From positions 4,340,001 through 4,404,000 of the forward strand of contig NZ_CP080378.1 of NCBI RefSeq assembly GCF_019443445.1: a stretch of 64,000 bases of DNA, in the 5' to 3' direction. The position numbers were made by a program, and so were the translations under genes. Shown piece by piece: positions 27,174 to 39,749 of the stretch; position 1 is the first letter of the stretch; each line of letters starts with the position of its first letter. Under the pieces are notes generated by a model. It was not told where the DNA came from. It saw only the letters and a program-made list of their open reading frames with translations, and did not search any database. This DNA is from Massilia sp. PAMC28688 (GTDB lineage Bacteria > Pseudomonadota > Gammaproteobacteria > Burkholderiales > Burkholderiaceae_D).

Positions 27174-27763
27174 AAACTCAGCTACCGCGCCAGGCAGGTG
27201 TCGCGCTGCCGATCATGCTGCTGATGGTGCTGACCATGGCCATCACCAGCATCTACCTGATCAAATCGGTCAACTCGGCCGCGATCAATGCCACCAATGC
27301 CGCCTACGAGAGTGCGCTGGTGCGCGCGGCCGACCTCGGTCTGCATGAAGGCTACAAGTGGCTGCATGAAAAGTCCAAGGTCAACAAGGCTGCGCTCAAC
27401 ACGCCCAAACCGGCCGACGGCTATACATCGAGCTTTGTGCCGACCCTGGTGCCGAGCGACACGGCGTTCTGGACCAATTCCAAAAAGGTGACCAGTGCCC
27501 AGGGGGAGGAGGTGGAGTATGTCATTCACAGGATGTGCTCCCTGAACGGACCGTTCGACCAGACCAAGCCGAACCCCAACAGTTGCGTGATGACGTCGGA
27601 AGCCGATATACCGCCACGAGTCTTGCCGCCGGGCGAAAGCATTATTCAGGATAACGGCATGTTCAAGAGCGCACCGCAAGTGCATTACATCATTTCGTCC
27701 AGGCTCTCGGGTCCCCGTGGCGGCAGCGTGGTCAATCAGATGGTGGTTTTGATCGGCGTATGA
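27170..27763 (+). CDS. pilX: Minor pilin PilX, copy 2
   Basis: The 197-residue protein has leader MKTQLPRQAG before a hydrophobic stretch (VALPIMLLMVLTMAITSIYL), again without Glu at position 5, as in PilX/GspK-like pilins. The central part carries a Cys pair (RMCSLNG, NSCVM). Start at 27170 overlaps pilW. It is the positional match of the gene at 19285. A 52-bp gap then precedes pilY1. Confidence 0.83.
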   Translation: MKTQLPRQAGVALPIMLLMVLTMAITSIYLIKSVNSAAINATNAAYESALVRAADLGLHEGYKWLHEKSKVNKAALNTPKPADGYTSSFVPTLVPSDTAFWTNSKKVTSAQGEEVEYVIHRMCSLNGPFDQTKPNPNSCVMTSEADIPPRVLPPGESIIQDNGMFKSAPQVHYIISSRLSGPRGGSVVNQMVVLIGV

Positions 27764-27815
27764 CAAGGGCGCCTGCTTGGGCGCACAAGTGGCAATATCT
27801 TTGAGGTAGAACGAC

Positions 27816-30800
27816 ATGAAACCATTACTCCCGCTCCTGGCAGGCTTGCTGCTGGCACAGGGGGCCCAGGCCGGCCCCACCGAAATCGCGCAAAGTCCAC
27901 TGCTCAATATCACCGGCGGGGGGCTGGTGCGCCCGAATTTGATGATCCTGTATGATAACTCAGGCTCGATGGCGCGCAATTTCACGCCGGATTACGTGGG
28001 CACGGGGGTATGCCGCTCAAGCAGCACGCTGGCCGGCGGCACGCGCACCTGCAAGGCTGGCGATCCCCCCTTCAGCTCGGCCGACTTCAACAAGCAATAT
28101 TACAACCCCAACACCTGGTACAAGCCCCCGGTCAAGGCTGACGGTACTTTTTACGCGTCGATGACGTCGTCTGCTACGAGCGGCTGGACCGTGGTGCCCA
28201 CCGATGGTTTCGGCATTAACAAAGTTGACCTGCGCGACGATACGTTCACCAACTCCAATCTGGCCACCAGCTTTCCCGACTTTAAGTGGTGCAATGGCTC
28301 CAGCACGACCGACTGCATGGTCAATACGGTGACTTACTCCTACCCCAACGCCACCTATAGAACAGCGCGCGAGATTGTCGGTAACCCGTATTATTACACC
28401 ATCAACGCAGCAGAGTCCTGTACCGATGCCACGCTGAAAACCTGTATTCCCCTCAAAATCGGTGCCACGCCACCATCGAGCCATCCGTTTCTGGCCAAGG
28501 TACGTTTTTGTACGGACCGCAACCTCACCGACTGCCAGGCAAAGAATCTGGACACTCACCCCTGGCCGCGCTTTTCCAATGCGTCCAGCGGCGCGGTCTC
28601 CCATGGTTTGCTGGAAATAAATTCGCTCAGTGGCACTGGTTCACGCTCGATCAGCAGCGTCAGCGTGAGCGGCGTCACCATTACCGATACGGGCGTTACC
28701 TCCTCCAACGGCTTGAACACCGTCGATAAGGTCAGGGCCTTCACCTCCGCACTGGCCCGTTCGATCATCAACAAGAATGGCCTGACCGCGCCCTATACCG
28801 CCTGCGTGCGCACGCCGACACTGTCGAGCGTGCCCGCCTGTGCCGGCTTTGGTATCGTGGTGCCGGATGGCACGATCGCAGTGGTGCCAGTCACCTGCGC
28901 ACCCAACAGCACAAGCAAGGAAATCGGTGAGGTCTGCAACTTCGTGCTCGACGATTCCCGGGCAGGCAATCAAATAACCGTCTCTACCGGCAATGTGAGC
29001 TATAACACGGTGGCCATTGCGGCGGGCAATGTGGTATTTAACCGGGTGGACCTGACTCCCAGCCGCACCCAGTACCCGCGCGGCACCAAACGTGGCGATT
29101 GCGCCGCAGGTACCCATTGCACCTATGCCGAGGAGATGACCAATTTCGCCAACTGGTATACCTACTATCGTACCCGCAACCAGATGATGAAGACGGCAGT
29201 AGGCATGGCCTTTGACCCGATCGGGGGCAATTACAACGTGGGACTGGTGTCGCTCTCGACCGCCGCTGCGAACGGGACCATGAACACGCCCAAGAAATTC
29301 ATCGAGTCTGCCCGCAGCGCCTGGTACACCCAGCTGTACGCCATGAATGGCAATAGCTTCACCCCCACGCGGGCGGCGCTGCATGCCATCGGAACCATGT
29401 ATGCCAACCAGGGTAATTACGTCAAGCCGGCCGGATCCGAAGTGGTGCAGTTCGCTTGCCAGCAAAACTTTACCTTTGTTACCTCGGACGGCTACTGGAA
29501 CGGTGCCGGCGCGACCTCCGAAGTGACCAACAATGACAGCACCGAGGATCCTGCGCGCTTTTGCACGCAGGCATCGGGCTGCGTGCAGCCAGCTGCCGAG
29601 GGCGTCAGCCTGGCCGACATTGCCCTGCACTGGTACAACGGCGGCTCGAGCACATCCACGGAGTCGCTCCGTCCGGATCTGGAAGGGCCGGTCGGCCGCG
29701 TGCCTTCTCTTCCGGGCGGCAACAAGCGCTTGCATATGTCCACCTATACGCTGGGACTTGGCGTCGATGGCCTGATGACCTATGAACCGGAGTACAAGGA
29801 CCGGCCGTCACCGACGGGCGATTTCATCAAGGTACTCAACCGGGTGCCAACTGGATGTCCGTGGAACGACAACAAGGAATGGGTATGGCCTGATCCCAAG
29901 GTCTCCGTCACCTCCGGCGATCCCCAGTCGCGCGTGGACGATTTGTGGCATGCCGCCGTCAATGGCCGGGGACGCTATTTCAGCGCCGCGGAACCGGACG
30001 AAGTGGTGGAGGGCGTCACCCGTGCTCTGCTGAACATTGAATCGTCCATCGGCGCCGCCGCCGCCGCGGCCACTTCCACGCCGAACATTTCTTTGCAAGA
30101 CAATGACATTTTCTCCGACACCTTCACCACCGTGAAGTGGTTCGGCGAATTGACCAATCGCCGGCTCGATCCGCTGACCGGCGAGATCATTCCGCAAGTA
30201 CGCTGGAACAGCTCCAATACGGTCGGGCAAAAAGTGGCAAGCGCCTCCGATACGCGGGTCATCAAGATGCTTGATACCAGCGCGGGCGCGGCTGCCAACA
30301 AGCTCAAGGACTTCAAGTTCAGCGCCATGACGAACGCGGAAAAAGCGTGGTTTACCGGCAAATGCAGCACTATGCTCCAGTGCGATGACATGTCGCCGGC
30401 ACAGCGTACGCTGGTCGATGGGGGCAGCGCCCTGGTTGACTGGCTGCGCGGCCAACAGCAGTATGCGGACGACATCGTGTTCCGTCAGTACAGCACGGTA
30501 CCGGTGGCGCCCGGCGAGCCGCCAGGCTTGCCCATTGTCCTGGGCGACATCGCATCATCCAAGCCAGCCTTCATGCGTCGGCCACGGCTCAATTACGACG
30601 ACGACGACTACAAGTTATTCAAGCAGGCCCACGCTGGTCGCCAGGCCACCGTCTTTGTTGGCGCCAACGATGGCATGCTGCACGCCTTCGACGCGGCGAC
30701 CGGCAACGAACTATGGGCTTACGCGCCGCGCATCACCATGAAAAAGCTGTACAAACAGGCCAGCACCACCTACGGCGGCAACCACCAGTATTCGGTGGAC

Positions 30801-32030
30801 GGTTCGCCTGCCATCTGGGATGTCAAGATTGGTTTGGCCTGGAGAACTGTGCTGGTGTCGGGCTTGAACGGCGGCGGGCGCGGCTATTTCGCGCTGGATG
30901 TGACCGACCCTGCCAACCCCAAGGCGCTGTGGGAATTGTGCGCCGACCCGGCAGTCTGCAGCGGCATCAACCTGGAGCCGGAACTGGGGCTGACGTTTGG
31001 CAATCCTCAGTTTGGCCTGCGCAATGGCAAATGGGTGGTCTACCTCACCTCCGGCTACAACAATATTCCCGGTACCGACGGCGTGCCAGGGGGTACCGGC
31101 AATGGTTTCCTCTTTATCGTCGACGTCGCCACTGGTGAAGTACTCAGCAAGACGCCCACCATGCACAATAATGTGGCAGCAGGCAACGTGACCACACCAT
31201 CGGGTTTCGCTAAGATTTCTGCAGTCAATTCCAATCCTAACGCCGATCCCATCATTACCGAAATCTATGGCGGGGACAACCTGGGCAATATGTGGCGCTT
31301 CAACGTGAACGGGCCGTCCGTGACAGTGCGGCGCATGGGCTCGTCCGGGGTCGATCAACCGATCACCACGCGCCCGGAAGTGACTGCCTGCGTGGTACCG
31401 ACCAGCCAGAACGGCGTTGAACGCATTGTTACCTTCGGCACCGGGCGCCTGCTTGACGTGCCCGATCTGGCGAGCGAAAAGGTGCAAGCCATCTATACGA
31501 TCAAGGACAGCGCCAGCAATCTTAATCTGACCGGAGCGACCATGGTGCAGCGCAAGCTCAAGGCCATCGTTGCTGGCGGTACCAATTACATGGTGGAGGA
31601 GGCAGATGTGGACCTGGCATCCAAGAGCGGCTGGTATATGAAGCTGGACAAGAACCTGCGCGAACGCGTCAATCTGGATCCGCGCGTCATCGCAGACAGC
31701 CTGACGGCAGTGACGAATATCCCAGGCACATCGAGCAGCTGCACTGTGGGCGGCAGTTCCAACATCTATCGTCTGAACGTGTGCACCGGCGGCGCGCTCA
31801 ATCAGTCAACGACGACCTTGATCAAGGATGCCAATGGCGTGGAACAGTCAGTGGCCGGTGAAGTCTTGTCGGACAATGCGGCCGCGGTGGGCTTTATCGT
31901 AGTCCAGCTGCCCAATGGTGCGCTCAAGATCGTCACCACCACCGCCGACGGTGGCACCAGGACCGATACCGGCCCGGTCACCCAGTCCCACGGCAGCCGC
32001 AAGTCGGGCTGGCGCCGCGTCGACGACTGA
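27816..32030 (+). CDS. pilY1: PilY1-type pilus tip protein, copy 2
   Basis: The 1404-residue protein has a signal peptide (about residues 1-20) and a von Willebrand A-like domain with an intact MIDAS motif DNSGS at 47-51. A long middle region follows, then the PilC/PilY1 beta-propeller (ATVFVGANDGMLHAFDAATGNELWAY, GNPQFGLRNGKWVVYLTSGYNN, IYGGDNLGNMWRFNV). The calcium-loop position reads NSNPNADP (about 1138), with key acidic residues lost. It is about 280 residues longer than copy 1, mostly in the N-terminal half. It closes the plus-strand operon. A GC-only hairpin without a T run lies at 32050-32066. Confidence 0.95.
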   Translation: MKPLLPLLAGLLLAQGAQAGPTEIAQSPLLNITGGGLVRPNLMILYDNSGSMARNFTPDYVGTGVCRSSSTLAGGTRTCKAGDPPFSSADFNKQYYNPNTWYKPPVKADGTFYASMTSSATSGWTVVPTDGFGINKVDLRDDTFTNSNLATSFPDFKWCNGSSTTDCMVNTVTYSYPNATYRTAREIVGNPYYYTINAAESCTDATLKTCIPLKIGATPPSSHPFLAKVRFCTDRNLTDCQAKNLDTHPWPRFSNASSGAVSHGLLEINSLSGTGSRSISSVSVSGVTITDTGVTSSNGLNTVDKVRAFTSALARSIINKNGLTAPYTACVRTPTLSSVPACAGFGIVVPDGTIAVVPVTCAPNSTSKEIGEVCNFVLDDSRAGNQITVSTGNVSYNTVAIAAGNVVFNRVDLTPSRTQYPRGTKRGDCAAGTHCTYAEEMTNFANWYTYYRTRNQMMKTAVGMAFDPIGGNYNVGLVSLSTAAANGTMNTPKKFIESARSAWYTQLYAMNGNSFTPTRAALHAIGTMYANQGNYVKPAGSEVVQFACQQNFTFVTSDGYWNGAGATSEVTNNDSTEDPARFCTQASGCVQPAAEGVSLADIALHWYNGGSSTSTESLRPDLEGPVGRVPSLPGGNKRLHMSTYTLGLGVDGLMTYEPEYKDRPSPTGDFIKVLNRVPTGCPWNDNKEWVWPDPKVSVTSGDPQSRVDDLWHAAVNGRGRYFSAAEPDEVVEGVTRALLNIESSIGAAAAAATSTPNISLQDNDIFSDTFTTVKWFGELTNRRLDPLTGEIIPQVRWNSSNTVGQKVASASDTRVIKMLDTSAGAAANKLKDFKFSAMTNAEKAWFTGKCSTMLQCDDMSPAQRTLVDGGSALVDWLRGQQQYADDIVFRQYSTVPVAPGEPPGLPIVLGDIASSKPAFMRRPRLNYDDDDYKLFKQAHAGRQATVFVGANDGMLHAFDAATGNELWAYAPRITMKKLYKQASTTYGGNHQYSVDGSPAIWDVKIGLAWRTVLVSGLNGGGRGYFALDVTDPANPKALWELCADPAVCSGINLEPELGLTFGNPQFGLRNGKWVVYLTSGYNNIPGTDGVPGGTGNGFLFIVDVATGEVLSKTPTMHNNVAAGNVTTPSGFAKISAVNSNPNADPIITEIYGGDNLGNMWRFNVNGPSVTVRRMGSSGVDQPITTRPEVTACVVPTSQNGVERIVTFGTGRLLDVPDLASEKVQAIYTIKDSASNLNLTGATMVQRKLKAIVAGGTNYMVEEADVDLASKSGWYMKLDKNLRERVNLDPRVIADSLTAVTNIPGTSSSCTVGGSSNIYRLNVCTGGALNQSTTTLIKDANGVEQSVAGEVLSDNAAAVGFIVVQLPNGALKIVTTTADGGTRTDTGPVTQSHGSRKSGWRRVDD

Positions 32031-32066
32031 CAGGCACAAGCGGCGCAGGCCCGGGCGCGGCCCGGG

Positions 32067-33074
32067 TCAGCGCAGTGGCGTTTGCGCGCTCGTCAACCGT
32101 TGCACGGTCATGCTGCCGTCGGCGGCGCGAGTGATAATTTGCACGGGATACCAGCCCAGCTCCGGCGCCAGCCATAGTTCCAGCGGCGCCGGGCCGCCCG
32201 ATTGCTGGACCAGATGCCATGCTTCAAAGGTGCCGAGGGGGACGCGGACCGGTTCTACCCCGGCCAGCGTGAATACCACGATCTCGACACCGGTCGGCCC
32301 GCCCACAGCGACCTTGACCGGCTCTTGCAGCTGCGCGGAATCATGCAGACCCATGCCGCTCAGCAGCAAAATGATAGCCGTGCGGTCATACACAATGGCG
32401 GTGCCCATATCCCCGGCGCCGCCGTCGGCAGCGGTCTCGCGCTCGTACTGCCGGTTCAGTCGCACGCTGCCCTGTCCCAGGCCACGCCAGCTGCTGTCTG
32501 CCCGCAGCGGGGCAAAGCCGTCATCGGTACGCGTGCCCTGGCTGCTGGCACCTTGCGCGCCGTCCTGGCCGATCCCGTCCATCACCACCGAATAGCTTTC
32601 CGCATCATAGGACAGCGCCAGCCGCGACTGGCCCGTTATCTGGGCGCCGGGACCGCCGGAGCGCGTTTCGTAGCTGAGAATGTTGGGTGCCGGCCAGCGC
32701 ATGGTGTGCGGTGGTGGGGCTGCCAGATCGTTGGGAAAGGCCACGCCGTCTTCAGCGGCGCGCGCAAGGTTGTCAGGCGCGGGCGCTGGGGTCACGGTTG
32801 TGGCACCGGGCTGCGCGGGCGGTAGCGGGACCGCGGCCGGGCTCACCGCCGTCGGCATAGCGGGCCTGGCATCAAGCCCGGCGCTGGCCGTTGTCGGGTT
32901 CCGAGCCGGACCGGGGGGCGGCGCGAGGCGCACGCTGACAGCGCGGGTGTGGGGGCCTGTGGGCACGTCCAGCGCGTAGCGTGGTGTGAGCAAGGCCGCC
33001 CCGAGGAGGTGAATGCATCCCGACAGCGCCAGCAAGGTGGCCAGCCGGACCGCGGAAGGGTGCTTGTCTGTCAT
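32067..33074 (-). CDS. DUF3108-like envelope protein
   Basis: The 335-residue product has an N-terminal membrane anchor or signal (VRLATLLALSGCIHLLGAALL). A Pro/Ala-rich linker (about residues 60-120) precedes a C-terminal beta domain of the DUF3108 type (SRLALSYDAESYSVVMDG, PVKVAVGGPTGVEIVVF, LAPELGWYPVQI). Function is unknown; such proteins are predicted periplasmic. The start at 33074 precedes the anchor; the longer frame adds unlikely sequence. It is convergent with pilY1 copy 2, 36 bp apart. Confidence 0.75.
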   Translation of the reverse strand: MTDKHPSAVRLATLLALSGCIHLLGAALLTPRYALDVPTGPHTRAVSVRLAPPPGPARNPTTASAGLDARPAMPTAVSPAAVPLPPAQPGATTVTPAPAPDNLARAAEDGVAFPNDLAAPPPHTMRWPAPNILSYETRSGGPGAQITGQSRLALSYDAESYSVVMDGIGQDGAQGASSQGTRTDDGFAPLRADSSWRGLGQGSVRLNRQYERETAADGGAGDMGTAIVYDRTAIILLLSGMGLHDSAQLQEPVKVAVGGPTGVEIVVFTLAGVEPVRVPLGTFEAWHLVQQSGGPAPLELWLAPELGWYPVQIITRAADGSMTVQRLTSAQTPLR

Positions 33075-33398
33075 GGCGCTAGTGTACCGCAAGGCTGCCT
33101 GGTGCTGATCACGGGAACTGCGCCGCGGCAGGGGTGTGAATGGCGGGCAGGGCCAACTTTCTTTCTCGAGCCGGTAGATATGTACCAGATTAGCAATCAG
33201 GGCATGTTGCAATCACCTGCCCATCACTTTTTTGCAGAGGTTTCACAAGCGCCAACGTCGATTTCGCTCCGCACAGATTGTGCAGCCTGGAGTTGCCCCT
33301 GCCGCCTCAGCTGGTCGCTTCACACGGGCAAGCCCGCAGGACGCATCGGCGCAGGCCATTAAAGTCGAAAAGGCCCTGGCAATGCTTCCTGATCGCTG
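33075..33398. other. Intergenic region without recognised features
   Basis: This 324-bp gap lies between two minus-strand genes and should include the promoter of the DUF3108-like gene. Open frames in it show no protein character. A weak GGGCA/TGCCC hairpin at 33200-33222 is followed by a T run on the plus strand, but no plus-strand gene ends there. Confidence 0.35.
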
Positions 33399-33767
33399 TC
33401 AGCGGTGCGGGCCAGCAACCCTATCTACATCGGGTTTTGCTTTCCCCACCATCCACGCATCGACGGTCGCGCCGATCCACGCCGCCAGCATGACCAGGGC
33501 GGCCACGTTCATCAGCGGCGAGACCGCCTGCCCATTTTCCCGCAGCCGCAGCTCGATCGCTACTGGGTCAAAAGGCATGCTTCCGAGCCGGATTTCCCTG
33601 GCAATGGTAAAGATCGGGTCCAGCACGCCGGCCGAAAAATACACCGCCGCTGCCAGCGCCGGGAGCAGAAATACGCAGGCGCGCGCATGGCGGCCCAGGA
33701 ACAGCTGGCCCACGCCGGGAAAAACGAGGCCGGAAAGTAACGCTGCCTTCGTGGATCGTTGCATCAA
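33399..33767 (-). CDS. Small multi-pass membrane protein
   Basis: The 122-residue product has about three hydrophobic segments: around residues 8-25 (ALLSGLVFPGVGQLFLG), 30-47 (ACVFLLPALAAAVYFSAG) and 88-106 (MNVAALVMLAAWIGATVDAWM). The N-terminal pattern of a Pro-Gly-hydrophobic-Gly-Gln turn followed by Gly-Arg resembles the TM2-like family of small membrane proteins, a weak match. Function is unknown. It lies upstream of the DUF3108-like gene on the same strand, with 324 bp between. Confidence 0.65.
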   Translation of the reverse strand: MMQRSTKAALLSGLVFPGVGQLFLGRHARACVFLLPALAAAVYFSAGVLDPIFTIAREIRLGSMPFDPVAIELRLRENGQAVSPLMNVAALVMLAAWIGATVDAWMVGKAKPDVDRVAGPHR

Positions 33768-33942
33768 AGCATCCTTATTTTTTGACTGTTGATCTGGCGC
33801 AAGCCGAGACCCGCCTGAGCGCGTAGATTGGGAATGCGCCTAAGCAACTTTACGCGGAGGACGTTGGCGCAGCGACATCATAACCTGTCCCACCGGCTAA
33901 GCCGCACCGGGCATCGAACAACGCGACAACAAGGGGATGGAC

Positions 33943-35064
33943 ATGCTGGATCGCCTGCGCATTGGAACCAAACTGCTGCTCGCACCGGCGCTCGTGCTGC
34001 TGCTCCTGATTGCCTCATCGGGCAGCGCGTGGTGGGCCATGGTGCGCCAGCACGCCATGCTGGAAACGGTGGTGGAGGTACGCGCGGCCCGCATCCGCGA
34101 AGTGGCGCACCTGGCCAGCAGCGTGCAGGCGGCGCATGCGAAAAGCTACCAGCTGCTGACCTGGATCAGCGCCAGCATGTCGGCGCCGCGCACCAGTGCC
34201 CTGGTGGGCGATATCCATGCGCGCCACGCGGCCATTGTCCACGCCTTCGAGCAACTGCAGGCCGAGCGCCCGGCCCCGGAGCGAGCCCTGGTGGCGCAGG
34301 GGCGCGCCGCGTACGGCCGCTACATCCAGGCAGTTCACGACGTGATCGAGATGTCGCGTGGCGACCAGTCGCTGGCCGCCAGCGCCATGGTCAAGGCCGA
34401 ACGCACGTTTGACGATGTGGCAGCGCACCTGGCCAAGCTGGCGCAGCGCGAACAGGCCCTGGCAGAAGCGGCTGCACGCCGTGCGGCAGCCGATGTGGCC
34501 AGCATGTCGGTGCTGATGCCGGTACTGGTGGCGCTGTCCGTGTTCCTGGCGCTGGGGATCAGCATGGCGGTGCGGCGCTCGCTGCTGGCCGAAGTGCGCG
34601 CCATCGCCCAGTCGGCCCTGGACCTTGCCAGCGGCAAGCTCACGGTGCGTGCGCGCGCCTATGGCAATGATGAAATCGCCGACACCGCGCGGGTACTCGA
34701 TGAAAGCATTCGCAACCTCAATGGCACGCTCAAGGGCGTGATTGATTCGGCCAGCGCGCTGGGACTGGCCAGCGAGGCCAGTGGCGCCATGGTGGAACGC
34801 CTGGCGCGTTTCATGGCAGCGGCGCCGGATGACGCCAGCCGCCTGCTGGACTGGCCGGACGCCTGCGCCGTGGTGGAAACGCGCCAGAAAACTTCCAGCA
34901 ACTGCGTTCTGGTGGAGGAAGCGGCTGCCGTGGCAGCGGCCCTGCAGCAGCAGGTGATGAGCCTGTCGCAGGCGGTGGCCGGGATCGAGCTCGATGGCGG
35001 CGACGAACCGCGACCGGTGCCCGGAGCCAGGGCCCATCTGCGCCTGGCGTCCAGACGCGACTGA
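33943..35064 (+). CDS. Degenerate methyl-accepting chemotaxis-like protein lacking the signalling tip
   Basis: The 373-residue protein starts like a chemoreceptor (MLDRLRIGTKLLLAPALVLLLLIA). It has a periplasmic four-helix-type sensor (about residues 40-185), a second membrane helix (about 190-210) and a HAMP domain (VRAIAQSALDLASGKLTVRARAYG, ELAD-like EIADTARVLDESI). After that the long coiled coil is short. The hairpin tip conserved in all CheA/CheW-coupling receptors is absent; only a residual SSNCVLVEEAAAVAAALQQQV stretch resembles the C-terminal arm. AAGGGG at 33931-33936 fits the ATG at 33943 rather than the adjacent one at 33937. It may sense without signalling to CheA, or be a decaying gene. 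Confidence 0.78.
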   Translation: MLDRLRIGTKLLLAPALVLLLLIASSGSAWWAMVRQHAMLETVVEVRAARIREVAHLASSVQAAHAKSYQLLTWISASMSAPRTSALVGDIHARHAAIVHAFEQLQAERPAPERALVAQGRAAYGRYIQAVHDVIEMSRGDQSLAASAMVKAERTFDDVAAHLAKLAQREQALAEAAARRAAADVASMSVLMPVLVALSVFLALGISMAVRRSLLAEVRAIAQSALDLASGKLTVRARAYGNDEIADTARVLDESIRNLNGTLKGVIDSASALGLASEASGAMVERLARFMAAAPDDASRLLDWPDACAVVETRQKTSSNCVLVEEAAAVAAALQQQVMSLSQAVAGIELDGGDEPRPVPGARAHLRLASRRD

Positions 35065-35077
35065 TTCAGCGGCGGGC

Positions 35078-35112
35078 AAAAAAAAAAGGCAGGCGAGCCA
35101 TGCCCGCCTGCC
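35078..35112 (-). terminator. Terminator of the gcv operon
   Basis: On the minus strand GGCAGGCG pairs with CGCCTGCC (8 bp) and is followed by ten T. It lies about 43 bp after the gcvP stop. Confidence 0.9.
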
Positions 35113-35154
35113 ATCTGGTGCGGCCGGCGCCAGCGGCCGGCCGTACAGGCACCT

Positions 35155-38052
<2,898 letters not shown>

Positions 38053-38135
38053 GATGTGGGAGGCCAAAGAAAGGAAAAGCGAGAGGAGTGCTGTGTGCCG
38101 CGGCGCGCACTTGCGCAGCCGCGGCGGCGAGTGGA

Positions 38136-38516
38136 TTACTCTGCGGTGTTCTTGCCGTAGGCGGCTGCGTCGAGCAGGCCGTTGATCGAGGACGCATCGG
38201 CGGGCTTCAACTTGAACAGCCAGGCGCCGTAGGCGTCGCTGTTGATCGAGTCCGGAGCGTCGGTGACGGCGGTATTGATGGCCACGACTTCGCCCGATAC
38301 CGGGGCGTAGATGTCGCTGGCGGCCTTGACCGATTCCACCACGGCGGCGTCGTCGCCGGCGCTGAAGGACTTGCCCACCTTCGGCAGTTCGACGAACACG
38401 ATGTCGCCCAGGGCATCCTGCGCGTATTCGGTGATACCGACGGTGAAGGTGCCGTCGGCTTCAGCGCGTACCCACTCGTGGGACTCGGTGTACTTCAGGT
38501 CTGCAGGAATATTCAT
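38136..38516 (-). CDS. gcvH: Glycine cleavage system H protein
   Basis: The 126-residue lipoyl carrier shuttles the aminomethyl group between P, T and L proteins. The lipoylated Lys lies in [19 protein letters not shown], and the start ([16 protein letters not shown]) is typical. It sits between gcvT (38 bp away) and gcvP in the glycine-riboswitch operon. The L protein gene is not in the window; housekeeping dihydrolipoamide dehydrogenase would serve. Confidence 0.98.
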   Translation of the reverse strand: MNIPADLKYTESHEWVRAEADGTFTVGITEYAQDALGDIVFVELPKVGKSFSAGDDAAVVESVKAASDIYAPVSGEVVAINTAVTDAPDSINSDAYGAWLFKLKPADASSINGLLDAAAYGKNTAE

Positions 38517-38554
38517 GTAAGGCTCCGGATTAAAAGATTCGATATGGGTTCGGG

Positions 38555-39673
38555 TCAGGCAGCGAGGATTTTACCGTTTCGCACGAAGGGCAGCTTGATT
38601 ACGCTGGCGGCCAGGCGCTTGTCGCGGATTTCCACGTGAACGGTGTCGCCCACGGCGACGTCCATCGGCACCCGCGCCAGGGCGATGGCCTGCTGCATGG
38701 TGGGGCTGAAAGTGCCACTGGTGATTTCGCCTTCGCTCCCGGAGGCGCTGATGATTTTCTGGTGGGCGCGCAGGATGCCGCCTTTCTCACGCAGGATCAG
38801 GCCCACGTACTGCTGGTTCTGGCCCTGCGCCTTGAGCGCATCCTTGCCTACGAAGTCGCGCTCGGACACCAGGTCCACGGTCCACGCCAGGCCGGCGTCA
38901 AGCGGGTTGACCGTGTCGTCCATGTCCTGGCCGTACAGGTTCATGCCCGCTTCCAGGCGCAGCGTGTCGCGCGCGCCCAGGCCCGCAGGCTTGACGCCGG
39001 CCGCCAGCAGGGCATTCCACAGTGCCTCGGCCTGGGACGCGGAGAACGCCAGTTCAAAACCGTCTTCGCCCGTGTAGCCGGTGCGCGCCACCATCACGTC
39101 GCCAAACGCGGTGTCCTTGACGATGACGGCGTTAAAGGGCTTGAGCGGTTCGGACGCCTCTTTGGTGGTGGGCAGCACTTCCCACACCTTGGCACGGGCA
39201 TTCGGGCCCTGCACGGCGATCAGCGCCATCGGGTCGGCACCGTCGCGGCGCTGCGTGATCGTCACGCCGCTACCGGTGGCCTCGTTACGGGCACTGATCC
39301 AGGCCACGTCCTTCTCGGCGGTGCCGGCGTTGACCACCAGGCGGAACCAGTTTTCGGCAAAGAAGTACACGATCAGGTCGTCGATGACGAAGCCCTGCTC
39401 ATTGAGCATGCAGGAGTAGAGCGCCTTGCCCGGCACCTGCAGCTTGTCGACGTTATTGGCCAGCAGGCCGCGCAGGAAGGCGCGCACATTGTCGCCTTCG
39501 AGGTCGACCACGCACATGTGGGAGACATCGAACATGCCCACGTCGGTGCGCACGGCATGGTGTTCTTCGATCTGCGAGCCGTAGTTGACGGGCATGTCCC
39601 AGCCGCCAAAATCGACCATCTTGGCGCCGGCTGCGCGGTGTGCGGAATTGAGCGGGGTCGCTTTAAGCGTCAT
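38555..39673 (-). CDS. gcvT: Aminomethyltransferase, T protein
   Basis: GcvT transfers the methylene group to tetrahydrofolate and releases ammonia. The 372-residue product starts with [27 protein letters not shown]. It carries the folate-site residues of the family ([37 protein letters not shown]), and the C-terminal barrel ends with [12 protein letters not shown]. The start at ATG 39673 has GAGGAT upstream. The frame continues back to 40261 through the riboswitch, which is leader and not coding. First gene of the operon. Confidence 0.97.
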   Translation of the reverse strand: MTLKATPLNSAHRAAGAKMVDFGGWDMPVNYGSQIEEHHAVRTDVGMFDVSHMCVVDLEGDNVRAFLRGLLANNVDKLQVPGKALYSCMLNEQGFVIDDLIVYFFAENWFRLVVNAGTAEKDVAWISARNEATGSGVTITQRRDGADPMALIAVQGPNARAKVWEVLPTTKEASEPLKPFNAVIVKDTAFGDVMVARTGYTGEDGFELAFSASQAEALWNALLAAGVKPAGLGARDTLRLEAGMNLYGQDMDDTVNPLDAGLAWTVDLVSERDFVGKDALKAQGQNQQYVGLILREKGGILRAHQKIISASGSEGEITSGTFSPTMQQAIALARVPMDVAVGDTVHVEIRDKRLAASVIKLPFVRNGKILAA

Positions 39674-39749
39674 GGAATCCTCGGGCAGGTGTATAGGGGA
39701 CCGCCGAACAGGTACGCAGGACCACACTGGCCCGTTGCGGGTGTTCGCG

